From Phragmites australis (taxonomy: Eukaryota; Streptophyta; Magnoliopsida; Poales; Poaceae): 64,000 bases of DNA. Where the stretch lies: assembly GCF_958298935.1 (NCBI RefSeq), contig NC_084941.1, positions 15,350,001-15,414,000 of the forward strand, written 5' to 3'. The position numbers and the translations under genes are program-made. How positions within the stretch are numbered: position 1 is the first letter of the stretch; each line of letters starts with the position of its first letter. The notes below the pieces were generated by a model. That model had not been told where the DNA came from. It saw nothing but the letters and a program-made list of their open reading frames with translations, and made no database searches. This document shows, in pieces, positions 20,851 to 31,352 of the stretch.

Positions 20851-21049
20851 ATTTTCATAGAGAAACTCTCAAAGCCATATGTGAAATCATTAGAGGCCAT
20901 ATCCAAAGGAGAGGCGGTCTACAAGACCTATAACCAGCTCAAGGACTCGCTAGGGATCAACACCCCAAGAGGAGTCGCGGGGGAACTCGTGGCTCAATTC
21001 AAAAGCGAAGTTTCTTGTGTGTACCCAATCCATAAATACCTTCAATATT

Positions 21050-22090
21050 GAGTTGTGCCTGAAGATGACACACTATCTAAGGAAAATTCTCGTCGATCTA
21101 GGATGTATACCCTGGTGAATGGCACCCTCTATCGAAGAGGCGCTCATGGAGTACTCATGAAGTGCATCCCTCAGAAGGAGGGTAGAGAACTACTCGAAGA
21201 AATCTATGGTGAAGTGTGGGAAGCTCATGCTTCATTCCGAACCCTAGTCGGGAAAGTATTTTGACAAGGTTTTTATTAGCCTACAACTCTTCATCATGTG
21301 AGCAAGTTGACCTGGTGCTTCAAGTTCCTATGCGTTGCAATTGATACCCAAGTGGATTGAACCAGAGCTAGTCAATAAGATCACCTCAGTGGTGCCCAAG
21401 AAATTATTGACAATGTTCGGCGTCCCAAGTAGGATTTTCACCAACAATGGCACTCAGTTCTCTAGGGCAGCGTTCATCTATTATTGCGAAGGACATGGCA
21501 TTAAGGTCTGTTTTGTATCCGTGGTTTGTACACAAAGCAACAAACAGGTCGAGCGAGTAAATGGTCTTGTATTCCAAGGAATCAAGACCCACATATTTAA
21601 CCACCTATCCACCCATTATAAAGCTTGGGCTTCCGAGTTGCCTAACATACTTTGGGCACTTCGAACAACATCCAGCAAGGCGATGGGTGAAACACCTTGC
21701 GTCCTACTCGATGGGGCCGAAGCGATGCTACCGTGTAAACTAAAGATCAAATGTCCCAATGTTGAACTATACGTCAACGAGGATGAAACCTGAGAAGACA
21801 TGATGACCTCAATGTTCTTAAAGAAAAAAGGAAGCAAGTGCTAATATTATTAACATAGTACTAGCAAGCTCTCTAGCACTACCATGACCACAACATCTAG
21901 AAAAGATCATTCAAACCCAGAGATATGCTTCTACAACTCGTACAGAGCCAGAAAAATAGCAACAAGCTATCTTCGAAGTGGGAGGGTCCTTAAAGAGTGG
22001 TCAAGTCTAACTAAGCAGGGTCATATAGGTTAGCTATGGAAGATGGTCAAGTCCTTTAAAACACTTGGAATATCGACTAGCTTTGTAAGT
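21050..22090 (+). pseudogene. T3 integrase, deleted and mutated
   Basis: The linker and zinc-binding start are readable (SRMYTLVNGTLYRRGAHGVL, then VWEAHASFRTLVGKVF). The second zinc pair and the first catalytic Asp are lost in a deletion near 21285-21325. The core resumes at PKWIEPELVNKITSVVPKKL. The second catalytic Asp is changed: RIFTNNGTQF in place of TDNGTQF (near 21445). The catalytic Glu is kept (NKQVERVNG). The C-terminal block GDMLLQLVQSQKNSNKLSSK follows after stops. Integrase would insert element cDNA into chromosomes; this copy is inactive. Confidence 0.86.
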
Positions 22091-22792
22091 ATTACGTGTA
22101 AGTACTTAGGATATATTTTGTAATATTAGTTGTCATATTAACTATATCAATATATATATCGTCTTTTCCTATTTAGATCCAATGCCTTAAAATATTAAGA
22201 TAAGCTGATATCTGGGTACTTCTGGGAACTCCTCCTTGATAACCAGTCGAGGATTCACATGTACTCAGACTACAAAAACTTGTCATGCACGCCATAAAAG
22301 TAATTTCTAATGTGAAGGGAAGAACATCTTTAGGGACTGCGGAGAACCTTATCGAGTCAAAAAGTGCCAAGAAAAGCTAAGACACTTTTCGCTAAAAGTC
22401 TAACCTAAGGTAATCATGATTAACATTCTAACAAGTGGCTTCAAAACTCCCTAAGCTACTCGGAAGACACTATTCAAAGGCCAAACACTTGTTTAAATGT
22501 TCCTCGTATTCACGAAGATTCAAAGTCATATGTAGGCATTGCAGTAGAAATAGGATATTTTCATTTAACAAGATTTCAAGCTCTTTTACAAATAAGCTAA
22601 GGGAAAGAGGATTACAAGAATCCCTGAGATCAACTCATCGTCGAGCTATAGAGTTAGAAAACGACAAGTCAGTGAAGTATCTCCCTCCTTGTTCTCTTCC
22701 CTGACTGTTGTTGTCACCATCGTCATCGTGGAGGATAAGGATGGTTAGGAGGCCCTGGTTACCCATCGACATCATCGGTGTCATTGCCCTGG

Positions 22793-23005
22793 CTACGCCC
22801 TTCGGACATCCTCAGCGGTGCTGCTTGAGGACAAAGGTGAAGAAGAAGCCGATACCTTGTCGTCTTTAACAAAGAGGCTGTTGGTCGCTGCCTCTTCCTC
22901 CACCTCAACCGCCGCATCTTCTTCCCTTATCTCTACCTCCAAGAGTTCCGTGTTCACTGCATCTTGGACTAGGGATGACTCTTTAGGGGTGCCGCTGGTT
23001 GCCAC
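22793..23005 (-). pseudogene. Possible antisense extra-ORF remnant of T3 (acidic)
   Basis: 70-codon minus-strand frame, rich in Glu/Asp/Val and ending in a Ser stretch (NTELLEVEIREEDAAVEVEE). No domain recognised. Its location between pol and the 3' LTR fits antisense frames known in Tat elements, but this could equally be chance. Confidence 0.3.
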
Positions 23006-23434
23006 CTTCTCTTCAACCTCCTCGTCAGAGGAGATGTCGACAACGACTTCTATTACCGAGCCAGATTCGGCGGGGGGGTAGTGGTGGCGTTATAGGGGAA
23101 TACTCTAGGGAAGACGGAGAGTACTTTGGCAAAGGTGGAGGCTCCATAAATAAGTGTTGGTTTGGTTCAGGGAAGCCTTGTCGCTTGGGGGCTTTTAAAA
23201 GCTCACGTGTTAGGGACTCAATGTCTCTCTGTCCTTAGGGCTTAAATGCTGGGCGTGTTCACATAATTACTCATGGGCAACCAAGCGACTGTTAGCCATC
23301 AGTTTCACATCTTTTCAATTCACTAGCGCAGACAAAGAGGCACCCTCTTGGTGCATTCAATTGCCAGCTATTTTTTGAATCATGTTCGACGATTGAGGGG
23401 ACGGAGCATTACCTCACCATACTCATGGAGTTCC

Positions 23435-23662
23435 TTATGTTAGACAGATAATATGTCCACCACTATGTAAAATCTCTGCTATGACAATACAACTTTCAAA
23501 CCTGGCTAGCAACAAGTTTCTTCTTCCCTTTCGTTCGCAAGGATAGGATGATACTTTTCGAGCAAATGGAATACCATCTTGAGGACTTTCTTGAAAACTC
23601 AAAGGCATTAGAATCCCAAATATACGATCCAAAGACCACGAGAACCAAGTTGGACATGCCAT
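23435..23662 (-). pseudogene. Possible antisense extra-ORF remnant of T3
   Basis: 75-codon minus-strand frame with FARKVSSYPCERKGRRNLLL and ARFESCIVIAEILHSGG. Protein-like composition and the same strand and interval as the acidic frame at 22793-23005; the two may be parts of one broken antisense gene. No function can be named. Confidence 0.35.
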
Positions 23663-23762
23663 CCCAATCAGGAACCCGAGTTTAACTCGATGATGTGGTC
23701 AAACAAAATGTTTATCTTCGCTGACTAGGTCTTTGATCCATTAAAGCCTCATTTCATGTACT

Positions 23763-23802
23763 GGTTGGGGGGCTTGACGATGAGTAGTATAGAACTACCA
23801 AA
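23763..23802 (+). other. T3 polypurine tract and start of 3' LTR
   Basis: GGTTGGGGGGCT (23763-23774) is followed by TGACGATGAGTAGTATAGAA, the start of the LTR, which is broken after ACTACCAAA by the solo LTR. The exact LTR start (23775 or 23781) is uncertain. Confidence 0.6.
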
Positions 23803-26800
23803 TGTAACACCCTAATTTTCAGATTTCTCAAATTTATAAAATTTTCCAAGATTATTGAATAGCTTCAACAGTAGTATAGGTTTAAAACCTATTTTCTTAA
23901 TCAATCAATCAATCAATCAATCAATATAGGTTATTATTTTGTGTGCATTGCATGCTGAGTTTTGTTAGGAGCCAGGTAAATGCATTAGAGTTCTTTTTCT
24001 TTTTTTTCTCTTTGGTGTTTTGAGTGAAAAAGATTTTGAAAAGATTTTTACAGAACTCAATAGTGATAAGTTAAGGATCTTAATGGTTGGAATTCAAAAT
24101 CTTTGAATTCATCATCTATTCAATCCTTAATCATACCTGATCATTCTCCAGTTCAATTCAAATTCTTGTTTAAAGTCAATCTCTCCACTTTCTCAAATTC
24201 TACCCAAAATCCAAATTCAAATTCCTTATCTAGTCCTATTCTTGTTCAACCTCATCTTTTTTCGTTTCTCTTAAATTCAGTCCCAACACAATTCAAATTC
24301 AAATCCTATTCAAATTTCTCTACAAAAGTTTCTTTTCTAAACTCTATATATACCTAAAGTATCTTTAGGCTCAATATTGCTCAAGTCCAAACCCTTAGCC
24401 AAGTCTTCTAGATGGCCCAACAAAGGATCCACGAAATCTGTAAATTTTCGCATCTTCTCATGATGTTTCGGAGTTCAAAACTGCCTCAAATGCAAATCTT
24501 AACAATACCAAAGTTGTAGGTATCATCGAGAGCTTCGATTTGAACCTATGGAAGTCCCCTTTTGGATAATGGAGCTGGGAGTTCGCCGGAGTCACCGCCG
24601 TCGTCGCCCGTGATGCGCTACGTCGTCTTCTCCGCGAATCCTCCTTCCTCGACCATCAGAGGAAGGTGAGGACCCATTCTTCTCCTCACTTACTACTATT
24701 TTAGCATCATACTAAGTCCCTAGCCAAGCCCTAGCCCCGGCCAAAGCTCGATCTACGCCGCCACGGTCGTCACCGTCGCGGACATCCGTGAGACAGCCGC
24801 GCTGTAGCTGATTGGCATTGATGTTCCCGACCGACCAGTGGTCAAATCACCAAGCCCTTTCACCGGTGCATGTCCCATGATGTTCCCAACACCCTCACCA
24901 ACCAGGTCGGCCAGTAGATTAGCCAAACTACCATAATCAAGGTCGACATACCCGCTGTCCGGTTTCTGGACGCGTTCTGCGCGCACCGGATTTGCATTCG
25001 CGTTCCCCGTCAATCCGAAAGCCGTATGGATGCACTAACCACGTCACGGCGTGTCCCGAGTCTTCTACGTTACCCTAGGAGCCCATCCCCGTTTGTGCAG
25101 CGACACGACCAGGACGCTATTGCCAACCACAATATGTCGCAGCCATCACCCGTCTCATCTATGCTGATCGTTCTTCCTCTCTATGGATGATCTACCAAAA
25201 CCCATGCTATAGCATTGTGTTCCGGGATATATGAACATTTCTGTTCAAACGGTTTCTCAAATTTCATAGCCAATCTCCTGGAATGCGAGCGTCTTCGTTC
25301 CTGCATCTGTTCGCGGTCACCACCAAACCTAGAAGCAGTCATCACTGTTTTGCTGCTACCTCGGATGACCCCTTCCAAAACCAACCATACCGCTGAGTTA
25401 GTCTTTCCATGTTCTACGCCATGCTCCCCTCATTTCACTGAAACACCACTGAAGCCGACATCGATGTTTGTGGCCACATGCCCGATCACCATCTCCGACG
25501 AAACCTGAACCACCACCGCTACATAGAGTCACCAGTAGTAACCTTAACCTAGAAGTGCAACCTTCGGCGTTTTTGATCCATCATAGGTGGTCGAGACTAT
25601 ATCTCCGCGTATCCTTTCTTTAATCCAAGATGGTACTTGCATAGCATGCCAAGTCAGCGCCACATCATTCTCCTTAGCCTAGTCAGTGAAGTCTAGTCTG
25701 CCCTACACTTCTTGAATCTTGCGCAATAACATTGTCAAGCCTGACATAGTGATTGTGCAATAAACTCTTTTCCCATAGGAAGATAACTCCAGCAAATTAG
25801 TCTTTCTTTTTAGTCTAATCCATCTCTCGAAAGCTATTCTCTTTTCATCTTAACTCTGATTTAGGCAATTCTTGCGTCTAAACGTTTCTAAAATCATCCC
25901 TATCCAACCATAGTGTTTTTAAAGTGTTTTAATGATGTTTGATATGTTGTTCTTAGTGTTTTCTTTGTGTTGTTTGTCGGTAGTTCTCGCGATTGGTCGA
26001 TAACGTTCCGGAGCAGTTCGAGGGACATCAAGACCAAGATTTTGACAACACTGAGCAGCATTGGGAAAAGGCAAGTGTCCTTGATCATATTGAACCTATG
26101 TTTTTAAACAGTTTTGTTTTACAAAATTGCATGCAGTGTCAATATGATGGGTAGTCACCTATGTTAGGGTTTTCCTTAGATTTTTCCTTGTCATCCCTTG
26201 GAACCTAGATGGTTTATGGTTAGGTGTCTTCTATAGGTAGATTGCTTAGCCATGCTTTTGGGATACAGGAAAGTGTCAAAATCTTGACTAATGAACATAT
26301 ACAACAATGGTCGTAATGTGTTAATGGTCTAGCAACATGGAACCTTAGGCCTTGAGCAAAGTGGTTTTGATAGTGGTCATGGTTATGATGTTGGTTTAGT
26401 GTTTGCTCAAGTAACCTAAGTAAGGACCGGTTCGTGAAGAGACAACCCAAGAAATAACGTACCAACCACGAGGCTGATATGGGTAAGGCATGACATACTG
26501 ATTAGAGTCTGTCCAGTGTGCGTTGGGTCAGCACAAAAGGGGGCTTCTGGGTAGGAGCTTTGCTTGCGTAAAGCCTGGCGGTGAAACCTAGTGGGCAGAC
26601 ACATACTGGATTAGTCTCTGGTTAGTGGAAAGTGTCATACAGTGATTCTTGGTGGCACACCACTGGCGTGTGTTAAGTGTTTTGCGAACACGGCAACATG
26701 GAATTCACTGACTCGTGGGGAAAGCTGGACAACCTCTGCAGAGTGTAAAACTGTTATAACAGCCGTGCTCACGGATATGAGAGACTTGGATCCTCACAGA

Positions 26801-27482
26801 ATTAGTGGGTTGTGGTTATGGGTTGTGGTTGTGGTTGTGGTTGTGATTTTGGTTGTGGTTATGGTTCTAGTACAAGGAGTACTAGATGGTTGTGGTTATG
26901 GTTCTGGTACAGGGAGTACTAGATGGTTTTGGTTATAGTACAGGGAGTACTAGACGGTTATGGTATGCAAGGTGGGGAGCCTTGTATACTGGGTGTTGGA
27001 CCGTATGGGTTACATTCACTTAATAATTGCTTAATGCTTTTGAGTCCAAATATGTTTTCATTACTCGCATTTATGCAAATATACCATGTGTTAGCCTATC
27101 ATTGATATAAACCTGCATATCATTACTTTCCCCCCACTTGCTGAGTACTCTATGTGCTCACACTTGCTATTTTCCCTACACCATGCGACATGTATGCTGC
27201 TGCTCAGTAAGTGAAGATGTTGAAGACTATCAAAACGAGGTTGTGACGTTCTAGGCGCGTGTCTCCCGGTCGGTTGCCTACGGTGTTGTTGGGCACCAGT
27301 GCTTCTGTTCCGCTGTAGATATCTTCACAGAAGATCATATATGTCAATTGCTGTAAGAGTTAAACGTTTATTTAATAGAAGTTTTGCTTTTGTTACTTCA
27401 CCTGTGACGTCCTTATGTGTGTTGAACATCCTGGTTACACATAAGCCGCATCTGGTTTTGGCCGTTAAAACCGGGTGTGACA
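23803..27482 (+). mobile_element. Solo Tekay/Del-type LTR inside T3 3' LTR
   Basis: 3680 bp from TGTAACACCC to GGGTGTGACA, homologous to the D1 LTR (14148-18241). Left flank CCAAA and right flank CCATA agree at four of five bases, and joining the flanks restores ACTACCATATCTGG, which matches the other T3 LTR copy. No primer site follows it, so it is a solo LTR. Confidence 0.85.
26808..26960 (+). repeat. 37-bp tandem repeats in the solo Tekay/Del LTR
   Basis: The same unit as at 17535-17714 but only about three copies, preceded by a (GGTTGT)n-like expansion at 26808-26860. The array has changed length between the two LTR copies. Confidence 0.82.
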
Positions 27483-27975
27483 CCATATCTGGATACCCCA
27501 AGGTTTTTCATCATTCTTAGGGCATTTCTTTACTTTCGGGAAGGGAATCCCTCAACATATGGAAACCTCCTACAAATACCTTAGGATATCTCATAAATAG
27601 GGAAGTTTATATGCAAAGTCTAGGAACCCATTCAACACAATCAAGAACAAGTCAAGACAATTCGACACAATCCATTGAATCTTGCGGAAGCTCTGCATCC
27701 TCTAAGCCTTCCAGAATTGGATATATGTTTGCATCTCCCCCTAACTACCCACAAGGAACTCGTACGACTAGGTTAGATCCATCTAGACTAGCCACACACC
27801 CCCTTATAACAGTCTTAGAGATCAAAACAAGATAAATATGGCATAGGGCTATTATCCTAAGGGTTGGCTAAACATGTATAAAATCACTCTGTGTCTTTTT
27901 TTGATTCATCTACTCGAAGCATCCCACATCTCTTTGACAAGTTTATAAGATCGGCGGTTTACCAATGATCGACAA
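27483..27975 (+). repeat. T3 3' LTR, remainder
   Basis: Begins CCATATCTGGATACCCCAAG. Contains a CTGTGTCTTTTTTTGATTC-like stretch near 27885, as in other Tat LTR ends. The right boundary near GATCGACA (27974) is approximate. Confidence 0.5.
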
Positions 27976-28654
27976 ATACAATTCGTAATTCACAGATGGT
28001 TCACAACATGTTGACACATAGTTCATCATTCATTCAAACAACATAGTTTTGCAATAAGTTATACTTCTAGAAGTTTAAGAAATAGCTCAAGTTCCATAAA
28101 AATTTCTACTTACAAGAAGGTGTTGAACAACGAGATAGGTGGTTAAGTAGTTTATTGAATTCTAAATCAATGCTTTGGGGGTCATAAAACTCAACCTCTG
28201 GAGGAATGACATGGTTATTAATGAACCCGACATCTGACGAGCTATTCTTCAATGATTGTGATCTCATGCAATGGCATCCGAATTGAACTTAGCTTCAAGT
28301 GTTGCAAATAGATAAAAAAAATCCGTGAATTCATTTATAAACGATAAGCACACACATAAATTGAAAATATATATGTAAAGTTACAAACTCAATATCATTT
28401 AGCTCGTCATTGTTTCTACCACTACAGAGTATGTACATGTATGCACATGCATAGTACACACATAAATTAGGGCCTTGGTCCTGCCTCACACACAAGAAGT
28501 TTGTTTGGACACAGAAAATCTTCTTATATGGGATGTATCGAGTACTCTTTTTACAATATCATGCAATGCCCTGTGCCCGATTATGAATATTAATTGAACT
28601 TAAATGCAATCGAATGGAAGATTACTAGTGCAATAACAAAATGATAGACTTTAC
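27976..28654. other. AT-rich stretch without recognisable features
   Basis: No domain, repeat pair or structural RNA seen. Probably 3' non-coding or intronic sequence of CACTA-1 gene 2, or its flank; I cannot find the left CACTA terminus here. Confidence 0.4.
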
Positions 28655-29680
28655 CTATTTAGCAAGTCTAGTACATCTTTGAATTTTTCTAGTGGTTTCC
28701 TTAGTGAGTCAAAGTAAACAATCTAGCTAGAGTCCAGCTGGATGACAAGGAGGATCCAGTGAAAACTGCACATATATGTAACCATAGCCACTTAATCATA
28801 ACATAATGTTATGCATAATGAGTAGAACGAGCATGTATCTAAAATACATACGCAAAGTTATATGGTAATAGTATGAAGGTATTGCATTGTAGCTTTAGCA
28901 TAGAGTTGAATACATAGTTTTCAATGTCTTTTGTTCTTTCTTTGACAAGTGTCTGATTACATGTCCCGGGTTGAAGAATCCTACTGGTTGAACCCCATAT
29001 GCTCCACATTTACGTATATCCATTCTGCATAAGAAAGAATTTAGACATGCAATATAATTGTGCAAGAATGTATTCCATAAATTAAACATAAGGAACTTAC
29101 AAAATCCAGCATATAAGCATAGAAACATCAATGGTGTCTTGGAGGTACAGTTCAGTAAACTCCAGCCATATTTTGTCATCCACCAAGTGAAAATGTTCCT
29201 CTTTGTATCTACCAATGAGCATCTTTGGTAGTATGTTCTAGTTGGATCACTGAATATATCAGTCATGTAAGCGCTGCAATTCAACTGATAGGTTGACTAC
29301 CCAATTTTTGTCCACCAATGTGTTCCCCATCTTGAACGGACATCTTATCAATGTGACTCATTAGTACCCTCTTCCTTGTCAAAGATTATGTAATGTGTTC
29401 CCCATGTCACAAAACTATGGATGGTGGCTCCTAGAGTCTTTAAACCCTCCTCTCCAAGGATGTCTACCTCTATGCTCATGTATTTGCGATGCACATTGTC
29501 CACTTCAACCCTAGTGTAGCCCAGTGGTCTCAGGATGGTGTGCAAAATCTTCCATTCCACGCATGGCCAAGCCATGGCCACATCCACCTCGATAGAAATG
29601 TTCAAATGGGGCATGTGTTGCTTGCTCGGTGTTTGTTCTATGATGTGCCATGGACGCATAGCCACACTGATGACCACCAT
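28655..29680 (-). pseudogene. CACTA-1 gene 2: C48/Ulp1-like peptidase remnant
   Basis: Minus strand. Exon-like block 29348-29560 reads PLGYTRVEVDNVHRKYMSIE and TLGATIHSFVTWGTHYIIF, resembling the domain found upstream of Ulp1-like peptidases in plant CACTA second genes. Block 28895-29040 has IRKCGAYGVQPVGFFNPGHV. Block 28655-28765, flanked by splice-like TGCAG and GTAAAG, reads FHWILLVIQLDSS, a stop, then IVYFDSLRKPLEKFKDVLDL. The His in FHWILLVI and the Asp in YFDS correspond to the His-Asp part of the C48 catalytic triad; the Cys was not found. Peptidase-bearing second genes are known in plant CACTA elements. It is broken by at least one stop and its exon model is inferred. Confidence 0.65.
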
Positions 29681-29689
29681 GGTAGTTGA

Positions 29690-31110
29690 TTATAGTAGTA
29701 TGATCAGGTTGCATTTAACTAATGATAATTGTTAGCATTGCTACCTTGCTCACTTAGGGGGTTTTGCATACATTTCTCTTATCATTTCCTCTGTTTCGGC
29801 CTTCCTTCTCTTTTGACTCATATAAGAGTTAGTGTTCTCCATGAATCTAGCTTTCCATGGAACCACACCAACACCTTGTCTATGACTAGGGTGCTCCTTC
29901 ATTACCAGGGAAAAGGTTAGTTCATCTCTGTCCCTCTATGGTTAGAAAGAGCCTTGGGAAGGCTAGACATGAAGGTTTGCAATCCTTTAGAACAGTCTTC
30001 TTCTGCGTAGCTTGCTAAGTGTAAGCTGCAATTCGACAAGAGAGGAGCCCCCTTCCCAAAAAGCTAATTCTTTAATTGTTGGGTCCACCCGACCATCATA
30101 GGTGTGACACCATTTCTAGTGAGTTCTTCTTCTTGCCTCTCCATAGTGGTATGTACCCACCCATGCTAAGTCTATAAGGGTAAATGTTGTTCTTTTAGTT
30201 GGGCTATTTACCTTATTGACTCTAGAGCTTCATCCAATTTCTTGGATGCTATAAGTTATCCCAATATAGTTGCAATTTTGAGAACTTGTCAAAGTCTAAT
30301 GTTAGCCCCTTCTTCACATACTTTTTTCAGCTTGGTCTTCCAATTCTTAAACAAGATACCCATAGTAGATATCACAACCTTCGTCTCCAGGGTTCGGTGT
30401 CCTTGCATTGGTGAACCCTGACAGCAATGCACCTGTAGCATGTCTTGTACTTAGCCATGACTCCTAGAGGTGCAAGAGGAGCCCTGATTGGCAAGAGCTC
30501 TAGATGGCAAATCATCCCTTAGGCTTTTTGTTTGGTCCTTGGTTAGACACCCACCGCTTTTGTTCATCGGTCATTGAACCCTCCGAAGGATCATAGTTCT
30601 CAAGATGGTTCATGTCGAGGTAGCTCCTTGGGTTCTTGGGCTACAACTCTTGCTAGAGGTCACATCTTCATCCGGCACTGGGCCTAGGCTAAAGGAGCCT
30701 TATGGATGTTGCTGATTCACCAGAAGATGAGAAGTTGTTCATCTCATCCCTAACATTTTCCAATTAAGAAGTGTAAGATATTTGATAGAGATCCAGAGGC
30801 TTGGAAAAAATGGGACTCACCTTCGAGGGTGCATTGAGGAGGAGGTGCTTCGGTGGGGGGGGGGGTCGGGTAGTGGTGGTGCAGTGAGGAGGTGGTGCTT
30901 CAGTGAGGACATTGGCATCGTTGAGGTTTCAGTACAGTAAGTAGGAGGTGCTTTTGGGAGGGCATCATTGTCGAGGAGACAACATCTCTTTTGGGCGAGC
31001 ATTGGCGTCGAGGAGATGGTTGCATGGTGATGAGGAGGCACTTTGAAGAGTTGGTGACATGGTGATGAGGAGGAGCTAGGTATCTTTACCAAGAAGGAGG
31101 GGGTGCCCAC
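29690..31110 (-). other. Probable upstream part of CACTA-1 gene 2, mostly non-coding now
   Basis: A minus-strand frame at 30817-31110 (97 codons) is Ser/Pro/His-rich (KVPPHHHATISSTPMLAQKR) and arises from imperfect GAGGAGGTGCTTC-type repeats; its position fits the N-terminal region of gene 2. The rest holds only short frames. No domain recognised. Confidence 0.35.
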
Positions 31111-31119
31111 ATAACAGGG

Positions 31120-31260
31120 GGAATATTAGTGCTTGGTCTCTTTACCAACTAGTACTGATATGTCTATCATTGTTGGTTTCTATTTCCTACCGGTAGTGAA
31201 TGTATCAAATATCACTGCCAATTGCTAGCCTTGAACTGGCATTAATGTTTTATTTTTTAT
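31120..31260. repeat. CACTA subterminal-like repeat patch
   Basis: Contains TACCGGTAGTGAATG, ATATCACTGCCAATTG and GAACTGGCATTAATG, resembling the ACCGGTAGTGAT subterminal motifs next to the CACTA terminus at 36166. It lies between TNP2 and gene 2 of CACTA-1. Confidence 0.45.
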
Positions 31261-31352
31261 GTTACATTGAAGCATATCCTCATCTAATTTAAATTGCATG
31301 TTTCATCTAATTTACATAGAAGGCTTCTGGTACATTGTTCTCACAAATTGAG

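Larger units (their letters stand above)
22091..23762 (+). other. T3 3' region between integrase and 3' LTR
   Basis: 1.67 kb with no sense-strand domain. Long spacers of this kind, often with antisense extra frames, are known for Tat elements. Two such minus-strand frames are listed separately. The acidic/Ser-rich sense frame 22818-23081 overlaps one of them and has no recognisable domain. Confidence 0.6.
13943..27975 (+). mobile_element. T3: Tat-lineage (Grande/RIRE2-like) element, interrupted by T2, D1 and a solo LTR
   Basis: A 5' LTR fragment (13943-14147), a pol region on the plus strand (about 19060-22090), a long 3' region, a polypurine tract (23763-23774) and a 3' LTR (23775-23802 plus 27483-about 27975). 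The two LTR pieces share ACCATATC(T/C)GG and TACCCCA. gag and protease are gone, replaced by D1 sequence. The Grande/RIRE2 comparison is from memory of the lineage; the Tat placement rests on the RT and dual RNase H. Confidence 0.68.

Noticed and set aside
26808..26960. Regularly spaced repeats considered as a CRISPR-like array
   Set aside because: Units are contiguous tandem repeats without unique spacers, inside a plant LTR.
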